Shown here piece by piece: positions 1 through 11,918 of a stretch of 64,000 nucleotides of DNA. The notes below the pieces were generated by a model. That model was not told the origin of the DNA. It worked only from the letters and a program-made list of their open reading frames with translations, and searched no databases. Positions within the stretch are counted from its first letter, which is position 1. The number at the start of each line of letters is the position of its first letter. The stretch covers positions 2,418,001 to 2,482,000 of the forward strand of contig OY752145.1 in the NCBI GenBank assembly GCA_963573315.1, given 5' to 3'. Made by a program: the position numbers and the translations under genes. The DNA comes from Entomortierella parvispora (Eukaryota; Mortierellomycota; Mortierellomycetes; Mortierellales; Mortierellaceae).

Positions 1-1791
1 GATCCAACTCGTTCCGTCGCAAAGCAAGTATCGACAGTGAGACCGGACAACCGCATCATTACCATCACAGGAGGCATCATCACCATGACCCCACCAGAGG
101 ACGTTCTCCCTCCCCCCCAGAAGGGGCGCCTCGCTATGTCGAAGAAGAATACAGCAGCCAGGTGGATCCCTCCCAACCCCTTTACAAGTACAGTGCCGAT
201 GGATTCTTGATCCCCACAGAACGACCCATAGCCGATCAATCCTGGTCCTCGTTCCTGATCCAACATCAACTGGTCCTCTCTTGTTCCGTCATCTTGGCCG
301 TCATCGCCGCCCATGTGCTCATTGTCTCGAAAGAAGCCCGGGATGGACACTCGGTCGACTGGATTGCTAGCATGAATGCCTTGATCCCACCTCCATTGTG
401 GGAGCGTTTACCCAAGGACTGGACCAACGTGACTCTAGGCGGCCCCGCAATGATGAAGAAATGGGCTCCAAAACCTGGCGCCTATGACCCGAACCAGGCG
501 TGGCCCTCGTTAGCAATGGCGTTGCAGTATCAGCAAGTGGTGCAGGATCCTACAACAGGCAAGACAGCAGTGCTGTATGGCAAGGGCTGGAATGACTTGT
601 ACTTGGTCCTGGTCTGGGTTATGATCTGGACCGCGGTCCGAGAGGCGGCCATGACTTATTTGCTCATTCCCCTGGGTCAATCGTTCGGAGTCGGGGGTCA
701 GCCGCCAAAGGCCAGTTCCTCTTCCTCCTCGTCTTTGTCCGCGTCTACTGGAGCTGTCACGGCGTCTTCTTCCAAGAAGGCCCCATCAGAGAAATCTTTG
801 AGGGAAGAAAGATTGAAGCTCAAGAAAGAGCAGCATGCGCGCGAGGGAAAGCTGTTGAGGTTTGCTGAGCAGGGTTGGTTGGTGATTTACGACGGCTGCA
901 TGTGGACGTTTGGCATGGTAAGAAAGAACCTTCGTCTTGCATTCCCGTTCCGACTGCGTTTCGCTTTTATTTTTCCTTTTTCTGCTCTCCCTCTCCCTCT
1001 TCTCTTTGTGTGGATATGGATGGACATGCAAACACCCCCTTCTAACGGTTCCTTCGTCTGGATGAATATAGTGCTTATTGTACCAGTCTCAATATTGGTC
1101 CGACACCTCCTTCTTCTGGCGCGACTACCCAAAGACATTGCTGACCGGGACGATGAAGTGGTACTACCTGATCCAGTTTGCATTTTGGCTACAACAGCTC
1201 CTGTTGGCGATCCTGGGAATTGAGAAACGCCGCAAGGACTTTTTGGAGTTTATGATCCACCATATTGTGACCTGTCTCTTGATCGGGTTCTCGTACTCGT
1301 TCAACCTGACATCGGTGGGACATGGAGTGTTGTGCGCGATGGATTTCTCGGATATTGTGTTGGCGGTGTGCAAGATGCTCAAGTACATGCACAAGGACGC
1401 GATTGCAGATGTCGGATTTGTGTTCTTTGTGATTACCTGGGTGCTGTCGAGGCACTATTATTACGGGATCATTATCTGGTCCTGCTTTGTGGAGGCACCA
1501 AAGTATGCGAATCAAGAGTGGAACCCGGCGCAGGGTTTTTATTTCACTCCGCGAGTCTTGACTGGGTTCCTGGTGTTGCTCTGTGCGCTGTACGTGCTGT
1601 TGCTGTTCTGGCTCGCCATGATTGCACGCGTGGTGATGAAGGTGCTGAAGGGCGAGAACAGCGAGGATGTCAGGAGTGAGGATGAGGAGGAAGAGGAGGA
1701 GGAGGAGAAGGAGAAGGAGGCTGAAGATGCCGAGGAGGAAGAGAAAGCATTGTTCAAGACGACGACAAGGCCCGTGAAGGTGTCTGCATAA
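1..1791 (+). CDS. LAG1: Ceramide synthase (LAG1/LAC1 family), 5' partial
   Basis: The reading frame is open from the window edge (first full codon at 3), so the true start lies upstream. Exons are 3-917 and 1072-1791, joined in phase 0 through a GTAAGA...ATAG intron, giving 544 visible residues. The protein is an integral ER membrane enzyme that N-acylates sphingoid bases with acyl-CoA to make (dihydro)ceramide. The TLC/Lag1 domain is clear: a YWSDTSFFWRDYP stretch opens exon 2, followed by the signature FMIHHIVTCLLIGFSY with the paired histidines thought to be catalytic, then GHGVLCAMDFSDIVL. Several hydrophobic helices are visible. The N-terminus is His-rich and polar; the C-terminal tail is a long Glu/Asp run, typical of fungal Lag1 proteins and often a phosphorylation target. 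An AATAAA follows at 1846-1851. Family assignment is secure; acyl-chain specificity cannot be read. Confidence 0.92.
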
Positions 1792-2118
1792 CTGGACTGA
1801 CTGTCCACAACCCCTGTACAATATAATGCACCTATTTCTTTGAATAATAAAACAAATGAAAAGAGAGAGAGACAAAGAACCGGGAGAGCCATGGTCTGTG
1901 TGCGAGTGGGACGATGGATGCGAGAAGAATATTAATTGTATCCAGCTTGGCTGTGCAAGGTTAGACGATTCCCGCCAAACGTTTCTCTGGATGCGGATGG
2001 ACCAAAGCTTGTTGGATGAGGATCGGACTTTGGAGAGCAAAACGATGCGATGCAGAGAAGCGTACCTCGCAGTAGGATGAGGGAGGGAGGAGAGCATTAT
2101 TACGAGCGAGGGAGAATG

Positions 2119-2155
<37 letters not shown>

Positions 2156-2531
2156 GAGCAATTGAGCTGAGCGAGAAAGAAGAGAAAGAAGACAAGAACA
2201 TCCACACGACCCAGAGGAGCAGGATCCCGCGCTTTCATAAGTACTGTATCATAGCACAACACGCTCACGCTCCACTCTCTTCTTTACTTTGCCCGCTGTC
2301 CTTGTCCTGCATCTCTTTCTCTCTTCTCTCTTCTCTCTTCATTCTTCCTTTTGCACCATTCACTCCATTCCCAAAGTGAGCAAACAGCATCCATTGGCCC
2401 CCCTCCCCTTCTTCCTGATCGCAATCCTTTGTTCATTTCGCTCTTCTCTCTCTGTCTCCCTTTACCCTCAACCCTCCTTCTCTCACTCTCCCTAAACCAA
2501 AGCAACGCTCTTATCCAGACACTCTGCACCA
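1792..2531. other. Intergenic region between ceramide synthase and the SLMAP-like gene
   Basis: No gene seen. It holds the ceramide synthase poly(A) signal (1846-1851), a GA-dinucleotide microsatellite (about 2125-2152) and, from about 2270, a C/T-rich stretch typical of a promoter or 5' UTR in this genome, leading to the ATG at 2532. Long antisense ORFs here come from this purine/pyrimidine bias. Confidence 0.6.
2125..2152. repeat. (GA)n microsatellite
   Basis: An uninterrupted GA-dinucleotide run upstream of the SLMAP-like gene, within its purine/pyrimidine-biased leader region. Confidence 0.9.
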
Positions 2532-3966
2532 ATGTTCAAGACCTCTCGGAGCAACAGCACTAGCAGCACGGGCAGTGGCAGTGGCTCATACAGCCCCCCA
2601 CCGCCCTCGGCTACCGCCGCCGCGACTGTGGGCTCGAACACGACCACGACCAACGTCCTCGCCAACGGCCAGAGCTACGGCGGCCCCAATGGCTACAATG
2701 GTGGCAACCATAGCCCCGCAGCCACCACCTCCTCGACCTACTACCCAGCGTTCCCCATTCGCAACAAGTCCAGGAGTAAGTCGTCATGATGAAGGAAAAG
2801 TGTCTTTTTCTCTTGCTCCCCCTTCTTGCCTTCTCTTTGCCTTTTTTTCCACCTGAATTGTCCGTTGAGGGGTTAACAAGGAAAGGGGAGGAGAGGAGGA
2901 AGGGAAAAGGAAGGGGCGAGAGGGAATGATGTGCGAATGTGGGAATTTCCTTGCAGATTGGACTGGGCTGGGCCGGATGGTGGTGGTGGTGGTGTTTGTG
3001 GTGTTTGTGGTTGCTTGCATGCTTTGCATGCTTGCTGGCAACCTTGCCTTTACCTTGCATTCCGGTCCTTCTGTTTCTGCCTTCTTTCCCTTCCTGCAGG
3101 TTTTCTCCTCGCAGCTTTTTTTTTTCTTTTTCTCTCTCTCGATCGCTCTCGTGTGTGTGTTTTCAGCCTTTGGAGTGCTAAATGGCTTTGGAGTTGCACT
3201 TTTTGCTTTTGCGCGCGAAAAGAAAAAAGATAATGTAGCCTGCTGAAGGTGCTCTCAACCCAGGGCTCAGACCTTTTCTCTCTTTTTTTTTTTTCCCTTT
3301 CACTGGTGTGTCTGGCCTTTTGCCCTTTGCCCATTCCGTTGGCTTTGCTTATTTCATCCCCGATCGTTCATACAACCACAAAGAATAATGGCTAGCACAC
3401 AGAGAGGCAATCAAACAATAATGTGGCAGCAACAACAACAACAACAACACCAACACCAACACCAGCACCAACTACCACACCCCAAACAACAACAACAACA
3501 GCAACGGAGACCGCGATTCTTCGCTATGGTTTGGAAACGTGAGTGGTTGGCGTCGTGTTTTCATTTTGTATCCTTGGACCATAATGCAATTCCTCTAGAC
3601 AAGAAGGAAACGAGCGAACTGTTTATTTGAGATTGGACTGGGATGGATTCGAGAGGAGGATCTTTTTTCTGCTGGTCTGGACTGGACTGACGGCAGCCGT
3701 TGCTGGCGCCTGTTTTGCTGTTCACGGCCCTCTCTTGGACCGCTGGACCGCTGTTCTGGCCCTTTTCATGTTTTTCTATTTTTTGTCCTGCTTGGTCCGA
3801 GTGCGTGTTCGTGTTGAAAAGAGGATCTGTCTCGTTGTCGTGTCTGTGCCAGGGCACAATAGGGCACAATGGGGCCCAAGCACCCTCTCCACCCCCTTCT
3901 TTTTCATTGCAATTGACCGCTGTCTGACGCAAGAAGGCAACGCCCCTTCGTGTAGTGCAGTACTGT

Positions 3967-4011
<45 letters not shown>

Positions 4012-6904
4012 GAGAACGAGAGAAAGAGAGAAGGAACTTCATCCTCGGGAACTCAGCAGTCGCCTTGTCTCCTCTCCCACTCACTTCACTCCTTGGCCCC
4101 TTCATTCCCTCATGCGTGACATTCTCTTCGTTCTCCTCTCTTCCTCGGTGCACGTTTGCATGCTGCCTCGACCTCCCTCTGTTTCTCCGCCTTCCCTGCC
4201 CTGCATTGTCTCCATTGCCCCTTGCTAACCAACATCAACCCCGACTCTCCTTTTTCTCCTGCTTCTTCTTCTTCCTGTTCTTCCTGCTCTCTTCTACTCG
4301 CCGCCACCTTCGTGCTCCCTGCCTGCTTTATCCGATCAGCGCCATCTGTCAGCTCCACATCGACAATCACTCAGCCCATCCACAATCTGCTCCAGACTTC
4401 AAACGGATTCCTCCTGCCAAAGCGTCAAGCCTCCACCTCCTCCGCCGCTCCTTCTCTGACCACCGCCTCTGCCACCGCCTCGCTCTCGCTCTCGTCGCCC
4501 TCTGCCAGCGCGACCATCTCTTCGCCCACCTCCTCCTCTTCTTCAGCACAGTCGCCCCTCACTGCCAACGGCACAAAGTATACCACCATCACCACAACCA
4601 TGAATGGACATTCTGCTGGTGGCTCTTCCAACCCGATCCTCGTCCTTGAGCCGACTAACAACTCGTTCGCGATAAAGTCATTGGAGCTTCAGGATCACAC
4701 GCCAGTCAAAATTGGTCGCCAGACGGGAGTAACGACTGCACCTCACCCTTCCAATGGCTACTTTGATTCCAAAGTTCTTAGTCGAGTCCACGCCGAGGTG
4801 TGGGCAGACAATGGAAAGGTAAGAAAGAAAGTGTCTATTCTTGATTCAAAGATCCCAAGGCGTCCTTCTTACCCCCCTTTTTAACCCTTTTTTTTTCTCT
4901 CTCTCTCTCTGTAGATTTTTATCCGCGATCTCAAGTCCAGTAACGGCACCTTCTTGAACGGACGACGACTTTGTGCCGAGAATGTGGAGAGCGAACCCTT
5001 CCTCTTGAATCAGAGCGACAATCTCGAGTTTGGAATTGACATCCTCGACGAGTCAGGTGCCCGTAAGTCCCCGAAACCAACAATATAACAGTCATCAGCA
5101 TGGACGACCACAAGGACAGCAGGACGGACAGTGTGACAAGGAGGAGGCCGATCATGAGATATTGAACAAAACATGGCACCTTTGGAATCGTGTCAAACGC
5201 GTCCCGCGTTTCTTCTCCCAATGGAAGCTAATGTTGCGCATGCTTTATATTTTGATTTTTGGTAGTTCTCCATGAGAAGGTTGCCTGCAAGATTTACATC
5301 TCGCGCACAAATGGCCACCCCAACAAGGCAGGAACACAAGAGTAAGTTTTTTATTTTATTTTTTTTGCAGAAATAAGGACGATTCTTTCTTTGCAATCTC
5401 CCCCTGACCCTTCCACAGTTCTCTTGTCAAGTCTAGGAATGGATCGCCTACAGGATCAGGACCCAACTCTATTCATCAATCTGCAGCGACCACGACAGTT
5501 GTTTCTTCAGGAAGTGGACAGAGTACAAACATTGACTTGATCATTTCCAGACTCCAGAGCGAACTCTCTCGATCCCAGGAGACCAACTCGGACTTGGGTG
5601 TTTTGAAGCAGGGTCTCGGAGAACTGGAAAAGGCTTTGGTTGCGAATGCGGCCGAGGATGGTCAAGTCACAACAAAAGCAGTGACTCAGGACAATGCTGC
5701 TGCTGCTGCTGCTGCGTCGGCCGCTGCCACGGCGGCAGCTGCTGCCGAATACCAAAAGCTCTTGGAGCAAAATACCCAGGTAAACAGAGTTGGAATACAT
5801 GTTTTCACCAGAGAGAGAATCGTAATATGATTAATTATCTAATACCCTTCCCTTTCCGTTTTTTCTTTCGGAAATAGGCACACGCGACAGAGTTGGCAGA
5901 ATTGAAGAAGCAGTTGGACGAGACCCAATTAGAGCTGGACGCTTATATTCAAAAGACACAGCTTTTGGAGCCTTTGGTGACCGAGGATGAAATCTTGCGT
6001 CGGGATCTGGCGCAAAGCATTGCAGAATTGACCAGTGTCAAGTTGGAGCGGGATCTGGGCAAGGATAGCATGAACGACATGATCAATGAGCATCAGCAAG
6101 CTATGGAGATGTTGCGTCGTGAACAGGAGGCAGCTGTCAAGGTCTTGGAAGAGGCCCACAAAGAAAACATGGAGCGTCTGGCCCGTGAGTCAACCTTGGC
6201 CCAGGAACTGTTGGTGGCCAAGCACCAGGAAGAGTTGGCTCAAGCCCTTCAATCAGTTGTTGTACCACCAGCACCAGAGCCCGTTGTCAATGTAGAAGAG
6301 ACCTTGGCATTGGAAAAGAAGCTCTCGGAATTGGATGTAGAGTCCAAGACGTTGCAGGACAGCCTGCAGAGCTTGACCAAGGCCCTGGAGGTTTTGGAAG
6401 CCGAGAAAGCGGCCATCGCCAAGGAATTGCACAGTACCAAGAACGAACTCGCTTCGACCACACAAAGTCTCAAGGCGGCGGAGCGTCAGGCAGCGGAGAA
6501 GGCAAAGGTCGAAGAGAGTCTGGCACTTATGACACCTACGTCGTCTACTGGTCCCTCCTCTTCTTCCAAGGTCACGCAGCGTCAGAACGGAGCCTTGACA
6601 ACGATAACAACAACGACGATGACACCTGGATCCAACTTGTCCAAAGGCGAATTCACATGGGCCCAGTTTGTGTTTCCTCTTGACAAAAAGAACCCAAGGC
6701 AGTTGAACCAGGTAAAGCAATCAGATATCAGTAGCTGTGTGACTTTGCCACCAATTTTTTTTTTTTTTTTGTGGAGTTGGGTGCGTGCTGACCTGATGTT
6801 TGATTTTCTTCTTTTCTGCATAGCCCTCTACGATTCTCATGTCTGGCGGATTCATGTTGGTCGGAATCGGTGCCTACGTTCTCTGGAACAAGTCTGGCCG
6901 CTAA
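2532..6904 (+). CDS. SLMAP/Far10-like FHA-domain, coiled-coil, tail-anchored protein (STRIPAK subunit)
   Basis: Proposed exons: 2532-2775, 4340-4818, 4915-5062, 5266-5341, 5419-5779, 5878-6711, 6824-6904, giving 740 residues with all phases agreeing. An Ser/Thr/Gly-rich N-terminus precedes an FHA phosphothreonine-binding domain (about residues 178-290) with the family's hallmarks: KIGRQ, LSRVHAEV and RDLKSSNGTFLNG. Coiled coil follows (roughly 340-640, including an alanine run), and the last exon encodes a single hydrophobic helix ending in WNKSGR, a tail anchor for the ER or nuclear envelope. This order matches animal SLMAP, Sordaria PRO45 and yeast Far9/Far10, which place the STRIPAK phosphatase-kinase complex on membranes and act in hyphal fusion, development or pheromone arrest. 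The first intron is 1.56 kb and holds a possible alternative first exon (3388-3538). Met-169, just before the FHA domain, is another possible start. Function is secure at family level; the 5' end is not. Confidence 0.85.
3969..4001. repeat. (AG)n microsatellite inside the first intron of the SLMAP-like gene
   Basis: About 16 AG units followed by imperfect purine repeats to 4030. It lies in the long first intron and creates a spurious Arg/Glu ORF that should not be read as protein. Confidence 0.9.
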
Positions 6905-7895
6905 GGCCACCTACCTCTCATAACTTTTCAGCATCTCAATTGCATGTTACTACCCCTGAAAATAAAAAAAAGAAACATTGTTCAGCAGATCTCCACTTTT
7001 CACGGAAAAAGAGAGTGGACGACCGTCTATCTCTTCAGTGGCATGTGCGTGTGGGACGTGCATCGTCTGGCCGAAACTCTGTAATGTCGGATGAAAGGTA
7101 AGCTCATCCCAGTCCGAGCCCAAAGCTGTTATCTCGGCGGCCGCTCTACGTTTCCTGTGTCCGTTCCAAGAAGGAATAACTCCACAGGGAGAAAGCGCCG
7201 ACATCCAAACAGCAGTCACCGAGCACTTTTTTTTGGGCGGATGACAAAGGACAATTGTCCAAAAGCGGTACCCATCAAAATTTAATGGCTTTGGGACTTT
7301 TTTTTCGACATCGGTCTCTTAGGCGAGAGAGACAGACCCAATGGTGGAAGCACCGGGCTGGCCAATGATTTGGTGCGTGTAGTGTCGCATCCAGGAACCA
7401 AACTTCCTGTCTGCTCACTCTGCCCGACATCATTCCAGCAGCCCTCTGCTGTCTGACGGGGGCCTACGAGACAAACGCAATTTGCATGACCTGGGACTGG
7501 GGGAGCAGAGGACGGGGCTGTAGACCGCGAACAAAAGTAGGTGGACGTCGGTTGGGCGAAATGCACCCCTCTTTCCTTTCGACGGACTATGAACCCGACT
7601 CGTCTCCCAACAACCAGCTGCCCTTATTAATATTTTTTTGTTCATCGACTCTAATTTTTTTTTTTTTTTTTGCAACTCCCTTCGGCTGTGGGGAATCCTT
7701 GATATAAGAACTCGATCTTGACAAAAAGACCCCCTCTCCTTCTTCTTCTTTTTCTTTTTCTTTTTCCTCTTCTTCACCCTTCTCCCCCCCCCCTCTCCTC
7801 CTCTCGCTCCTTCGTGATCCAAGTGTTGCTCAATTGTCAGCTGCACTTTCTTAACCTTTAAATCTCACTCATATCTCACACACATACACGCCATC
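6905..7895. other. Intergenic region upstream of the fatty-acid elongase
   Basis: No gene seen. An A-rich AATAAA-like 3' signal for the SLMAP-like gene lies near 6960. The last 170 bases before 7896 are strongly pyrimidine-rich (TTCTTCTTTTTC and C-runs at 7740-7800), as expected of a strong fungal core promoter or 5' UTR. Confidence 0.6.
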
Positions 7896-9304
7896 ATGGA
7901 GTCAGGACCCATGCCTGCCGGCATCCCCTTCCCCGAATACTATGACTTCTTCATGAACTGGAAGACGCCTTTGGCCATTGCTGCCACTTACTGCGTCTCT
8001 GTCGGTCTCTTCAACCCCAAGGTTGGCAAGGTCTCCCGCGTTGTTGCCAAGTCTGCCAACGCCAAGCCTGCCGAGAAGTCCCAGTCTGGCGCTGCCATGA
8101 CTGCCTTTGTCTTTGTTCACAACTTGATCTTGTGCATCTACTCGGCCATCACTTTCTACAACATGTTCCCTGCCATGATCCGCAACTTTAGCACACATAC
8201 CCTTCACGACGCTGTAAGTTTTTTTTTTTTTATCTTGGTGTGACAAAGGATCTGTTGGACACGTTTTTCGTGGATCAAGCAGGGGACCGGCAGAGGGGGA
8301 GAGGAGCAATTGCATATTCCACCTCCAAGGAAACACTCCCCTGGAAGAAGTGACAAGCAACACAAGGAAGGACTACAAACACATCGCAATGGGATCGACA
8401 AAAAACAAAATATGGAGACTGGGAAAGCGACATCATCACAAAGTTGGAGTGATACCCCCCAAAGAAATGATTTTCAATCTTGATTATAATTTTTTTCGTT
8501 GGGGCTGTGTGGGAGATCCTCTTTGTTTCCCACCCGTAATCTTTTTATTTTCAAGCGGAGAAAACGGCTCTCCTTTTCTTTTATACCTCTGTGCCACGCG
8601 AGAACGCGACTTTGTGTATTCCTCCTACCCCAACGTAACATGGACAGATTAGACAGCCGGGATCTGTGCGCACGCACCAACAATGCATCCAAATGATTGC
8701 CCACCTGCAGCTGCAGCCGCACGACAAAAAAAACTGCTTTGTCCACTTTAAGCTAACAACCCCTTTCTCACCGCTTCCTCTTTATTTCCTCTAGTACTGC
8801 GACACTGACAAGTCCCTCTGGAACGGCTCGCTCGGTTACTGGGGCTACATCTTCTACCTCTCCAAGTTCTACGAGGTCATTGACACCATCATCATCATCG
8901 TCAAGGGTCGTCGCTCTTCCCTCCTCCAGACCTACCACCATGCCGGCGCCATGATCACCATGTGGTCCGGAATCAACTACCAGGCCACCCCCATCTGGAT
9001 CTTTGTTGTTTTCAACTCTTTCATTCACTCCATCATGTACGCCTACTACGCCGCCACCTCCATCGGTCTTCACCCCCCAGGCAAGAAGTACTTGACCTCC
9101 ATGCAGATCACCCAGTTCCTCGTCGGAATCACCATCGCTGTCTCTTACTTGTTCGTCCCCGGCTGCATCCGTACCCCCGGTGCCCAGATGGCCGTCTGGA
9201 TCAACGTCGGATACCTCTTCCCCTTGACCTACTTGTTCGTCGACTTTGCTAAGCGCACCTACTCCAAGCGTGGTGCCGCCGCTGCCCAGAAGAAGGCCCA
9301 ATAA
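7896..9304 (+). CDS. ELO-family very-long-chain fatty acid elongase (condensing enzyme)
   Basis: Exons 7896-8213 and 8795-9304 (intron 581 bp, GTAAGT...TCTAG, phase 0) encode 275 residues, normal for the family. ELO proteins are multi-pass ER enzymes that condense malonyl-CoA with acyl-CoA in the first step of fatty-acid elongation. Visible signatures are YLSKFYEVIDT, the histidine box QTYHHAGAM, NSFIHSIMYAYYA, and a Lys/Arg-rich C-terminus suited to ER retention. The box reads QxxHH rather than HxxHH. From memory the sequence is very close to the Mortierella alpina elongase called MALCE1, reported to prefer monounsaturated and saturated substrates, rather than to the polyunsaturated-specific GLELO; this is recollection, not an alignment. 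Codon use is strongly C-ending, suggesting high expression. A 3' AATAAA-like signal lies near 9496. Confidence 0.93.
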
Positions 9305-9574
9305 GCTACTTTCTTCTTGGAAGGGGTTCTAGTCATTCAAAGTTTTGTTTGTTGTCATTTTTTTTTTAGTTCGTCGCTTGCATTTTTATCCCCTTTCCTC
9401 CATCATACCCTCCAACTCCCCATTCTTTCTCTCTCCTCAACCCCACCCTCCATCCCCTCTATTTCCTTTTATTTTCTTCGTTTCCAACATGTATAAAATA
9501 AAAAAATGTTCATTCTAGAAATCAACTCTTCCCAATACCTTTGTGGATCCATTACACACTTTTTATTTGCTCCT

Positions 9575-11266
9575 CTACTTTGCCTTCCTGGACCTCCAAA
9601 CCTCAAAGAGGGATTCTGCACGTCCTCGTTTACAGATCCACAAGAGATGGACACTATTCAAGGCGCCACCGTCGCCCAATTGATGGCTACTATTCGAAGG
9701 GCGATCTTGGCCTTGCTCTTCCACCTTCACCTCATTGTCATTGTCACCTTGGTCATCATCGCTGGCCATACCGTCATCTGAGCTGGTTACAGGAAGGTGG
9801 GTGGAACTCATTTCTTCCTCGTCCTCAGAGCTTGAGGATCCATAATCAACAAGAGGGGGCATCTTTGTCGTAGTTGCGATCTTGCTGGTTTGCGGTAGTA
9901 AAGGCGACAACACCTTGATATTAGATTTGGTTTGGTTCTGGATCTCTTGCTTCGCCAATTGCATCCAATAGTCCATGTTTTCTCCATCAGTCTGGCTCTC
10001 CTCATCCTTATTGTCCTCCTCTCCCTGTTCACTCGAATCCTCAAAGTCCTCATCATCGTCCTCATCATCGTCTAAATCGCCAGTACCTGCTGAAAGATCA
10101 TCATCGCCACGAACGACATATTTCGACATGTCGAACCCAAACTCTTGCCAATCAATCTCCCGACCTTCCAGATCCCATTTCCGAAGCAAATGATCAATAT
10201 TCCGTTTCGTACTCCTGTTCTGATAACTGGTCAGGAACACACAGTCTGGGTTATGGCGATGTATGATGTACGCCACTGTCGACAGGAGCGGCTCAAAATC
10301 TAGATTAGAGATGGCAGGTGAGGGTGACAAAGGGGAAAACAAACGGAGAAAGAAGAAAACAGCATTAAAAAAAACCTCGCCCGGTCAGTCGCCCTAGTTT
10401 TAGTTTTCGCAGTAATAGAAGAAACAAAATATCTTGCTTCTTACCAGGAGGGTTGTAAAATGTATCGCTTCCCAAAAGAATATCAATCCTCCTGGGCTGA
10501 AAGCCACCTCCATCACGTTCTGACCGAATCGACTGTCCAACATCCTTGAGTAATTGCAACAGTCCACCGCTTCTACTTGCAATGTCTTTGCTCAAATGAT
10601 GATCCTCTGCAGAATCTTCCGAGCACGAGAAATCTCCCCAGCCAAGTCCTCGTACCTCGACTCTTGGTCTCTCACTATAAGCGTCGTTTCCACTCAGTTG
10701 CCGCTCCTGGTCTGCATCCAATTTCTGTCCTAGTGGATCCTTTTGTTGTTGGTGCAGCTGTTGTCCGGGTACTAGAGAGGATCGATCAAAGACAGGAATC
10801 TGATTCTCTTTTAGCGCCTCTCGGATATTGTCCAAGATCGAAGGTACATCCGGTCGATCTGTCGCGATGAGAAAAGTCGCCGCAGGGTCCGTGGCTTTGG
10901 CCAGCAGCAACGTCGGGAGTGCAGTTCCCGCGCCCAGTTCGAGCACAATCTTGGGAGAACAAGGAGGGAGAGAACGCGAATTCAAGCGCGACGATTTGGA
11001 TCCCGCAGATGGAAGGGCCAAAAGAGGAGCTTGGAAGAGATCAAGCCGGTGAATGATGTATTCTGCCAGGACTAGAGACGAAGGCCATACGTAGAGCCCG
11101 AAATTGGGGTCTAATAGCTGAGAAGGAGATTCCTTCAGTTAAACAAGTCCAGTGAGTGGATCGAGAGATATTACAATGCTTGCAGTCTGGGGTGTACCTC
11201 GAGCACCTTGACGTGGACAGAACGGTGGTCATTTTCAAAGTGATATCGTTTGCATGCTCTCTTCAT
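9575..11266 (-). CDS. METTL23-like protein methyltransferase (methyltransferase family 16) with acidic C-terminal extension
   Basis: Exons on the minus strand: 11266-11198, 11117-10445, 10299-9575; phases 0 and 1 agree, giving 488 residues. The N-terminus VKVLE/LLDPNFGLYVWPSS across the first junction matches the METTL21/METTL23 opening. The SAM-binding motif I is VLELGAGTALPTLLL, a TDRP acidic turn follows, and LLGSDTFYNPPDFEPLL corresponds to the family's D-x-x-Y-x-P catalytic-site motif. SYQNRS...LLRKWDLEG is the METTL23-type C-terminal strand-helix. These enzymes methylate proteins (METTL23 is reported to act on histone H3 arginine). Two additions are unusual: a Gln/Asp-rich insert of about 80 residues after motif I, and a ~180-residue tail very rich in Asp/Glu/Ser. 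It converges with the elongase gene; only 270 bases separate their stops. Confidence 0.85.
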
Positions 11267-11615
11267 AGCAAGGGTGATGATTCATTCATGTCGGAAGGAA
11301 AAAAAAAGAAGAGTTGAATGAAGAGCACAAAAGAAACGACCAATGCATGTTCTCGTGGCAAACAATGGCGGCGTATACCCTTAATAAATGCTTTTTATGT
11401 TGCACGGAGGATGGAGGGATGCTGATCTATGTGTTGGGCGGACATCTGTCTCCTATAGAAATACAAGCCGTGTCTGTGTGTGTATGTGTGAATGTGTCTG
11501 TTGTTGATCCGAGATACAAAGAGGTAAGAGCTGGATCCTTGTTCCAGTTGTAGCCCCTCCTGTTCTTTTGATCGTCCTTTTTTTTTTTCTCTCTTTCGTT
11601 CCTGAAATCTCTCTT

Positions 11616-11918
11616 CTACCAGGTCGACTTTCTCACTCCGGGAAGTTCTCCCTCAAGAGCCTTGAGACGGAATTGGAATCGGCAGAGACGGAAGGCACGG
11701 AGAACACCACGACCACGGCCAGTCTCTAGACAACGGTTGTGGATGGCAGTAGGGCGGGCATCCCGGGGGAAGGCATTGAGCTGGAGCTGGGCTTGGGCTC
11801 GGACCTTGGCGGGCAAGGCCGTGTTGTGGGTCAAGTACCGGAAGGCCTGGCGGACGACTTCTGAAGAGGCCACGGTGGCCCTTGCCTTCATGTCACGGAT
11901 AATGCGGGCACGAGGCAT
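11616..11918 (-). CDS. MRP2: Mitochondrial small-subunit ribosomal protein uS14m (MRP2/MRPS14)
   Basis: A single exon of 100 residues, the usual length for mitochondrial S14. The start at 11918 (MPRARIIRDMKAR) is preferred over an in-frame Met 35 codons upstream because the family begins close to this basic segment. The C-terminal half carries the S14 signature: RDARPTAIHNRCLETGRGRG, then FRLCRFQFR and the ending LPGVRKSTW. The protein is rRNA-binding in the head of the mitochondrial 30S-type subunit. No zinc-binding C-x-x-C pairs are present, as is usual for this zinc-free type. It is intronless, and the gene sits tail-to-head with the METTL23-like gene on the other flank. Confidence 0.95.
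   Translation of the reverse strand: MPRARIIRDMKARATVASSEVVRQAFRYLTHNTALPAKVRAQAQLQLNAFPRDARPTAIHNRCLETGRGRGVLRAFRLCRFQFRLKALEGELPGVRKSTW

Noticed and set aside
1189-2268. 359-codon antisense ORF over ceramide synthase
   Set aside because: It lies opposite a gene with clear family motifs and its Ser/Leu-rich sequence comes from purine repeats on the plus strand.
3627-4649. 340-codon ORF in the SLMAP-like first intron
   Set aside because: Low-complexity sequence translated from an AG microsatellite and C/T tracts; the overlapping frame contains the real spliced exon from 4340.
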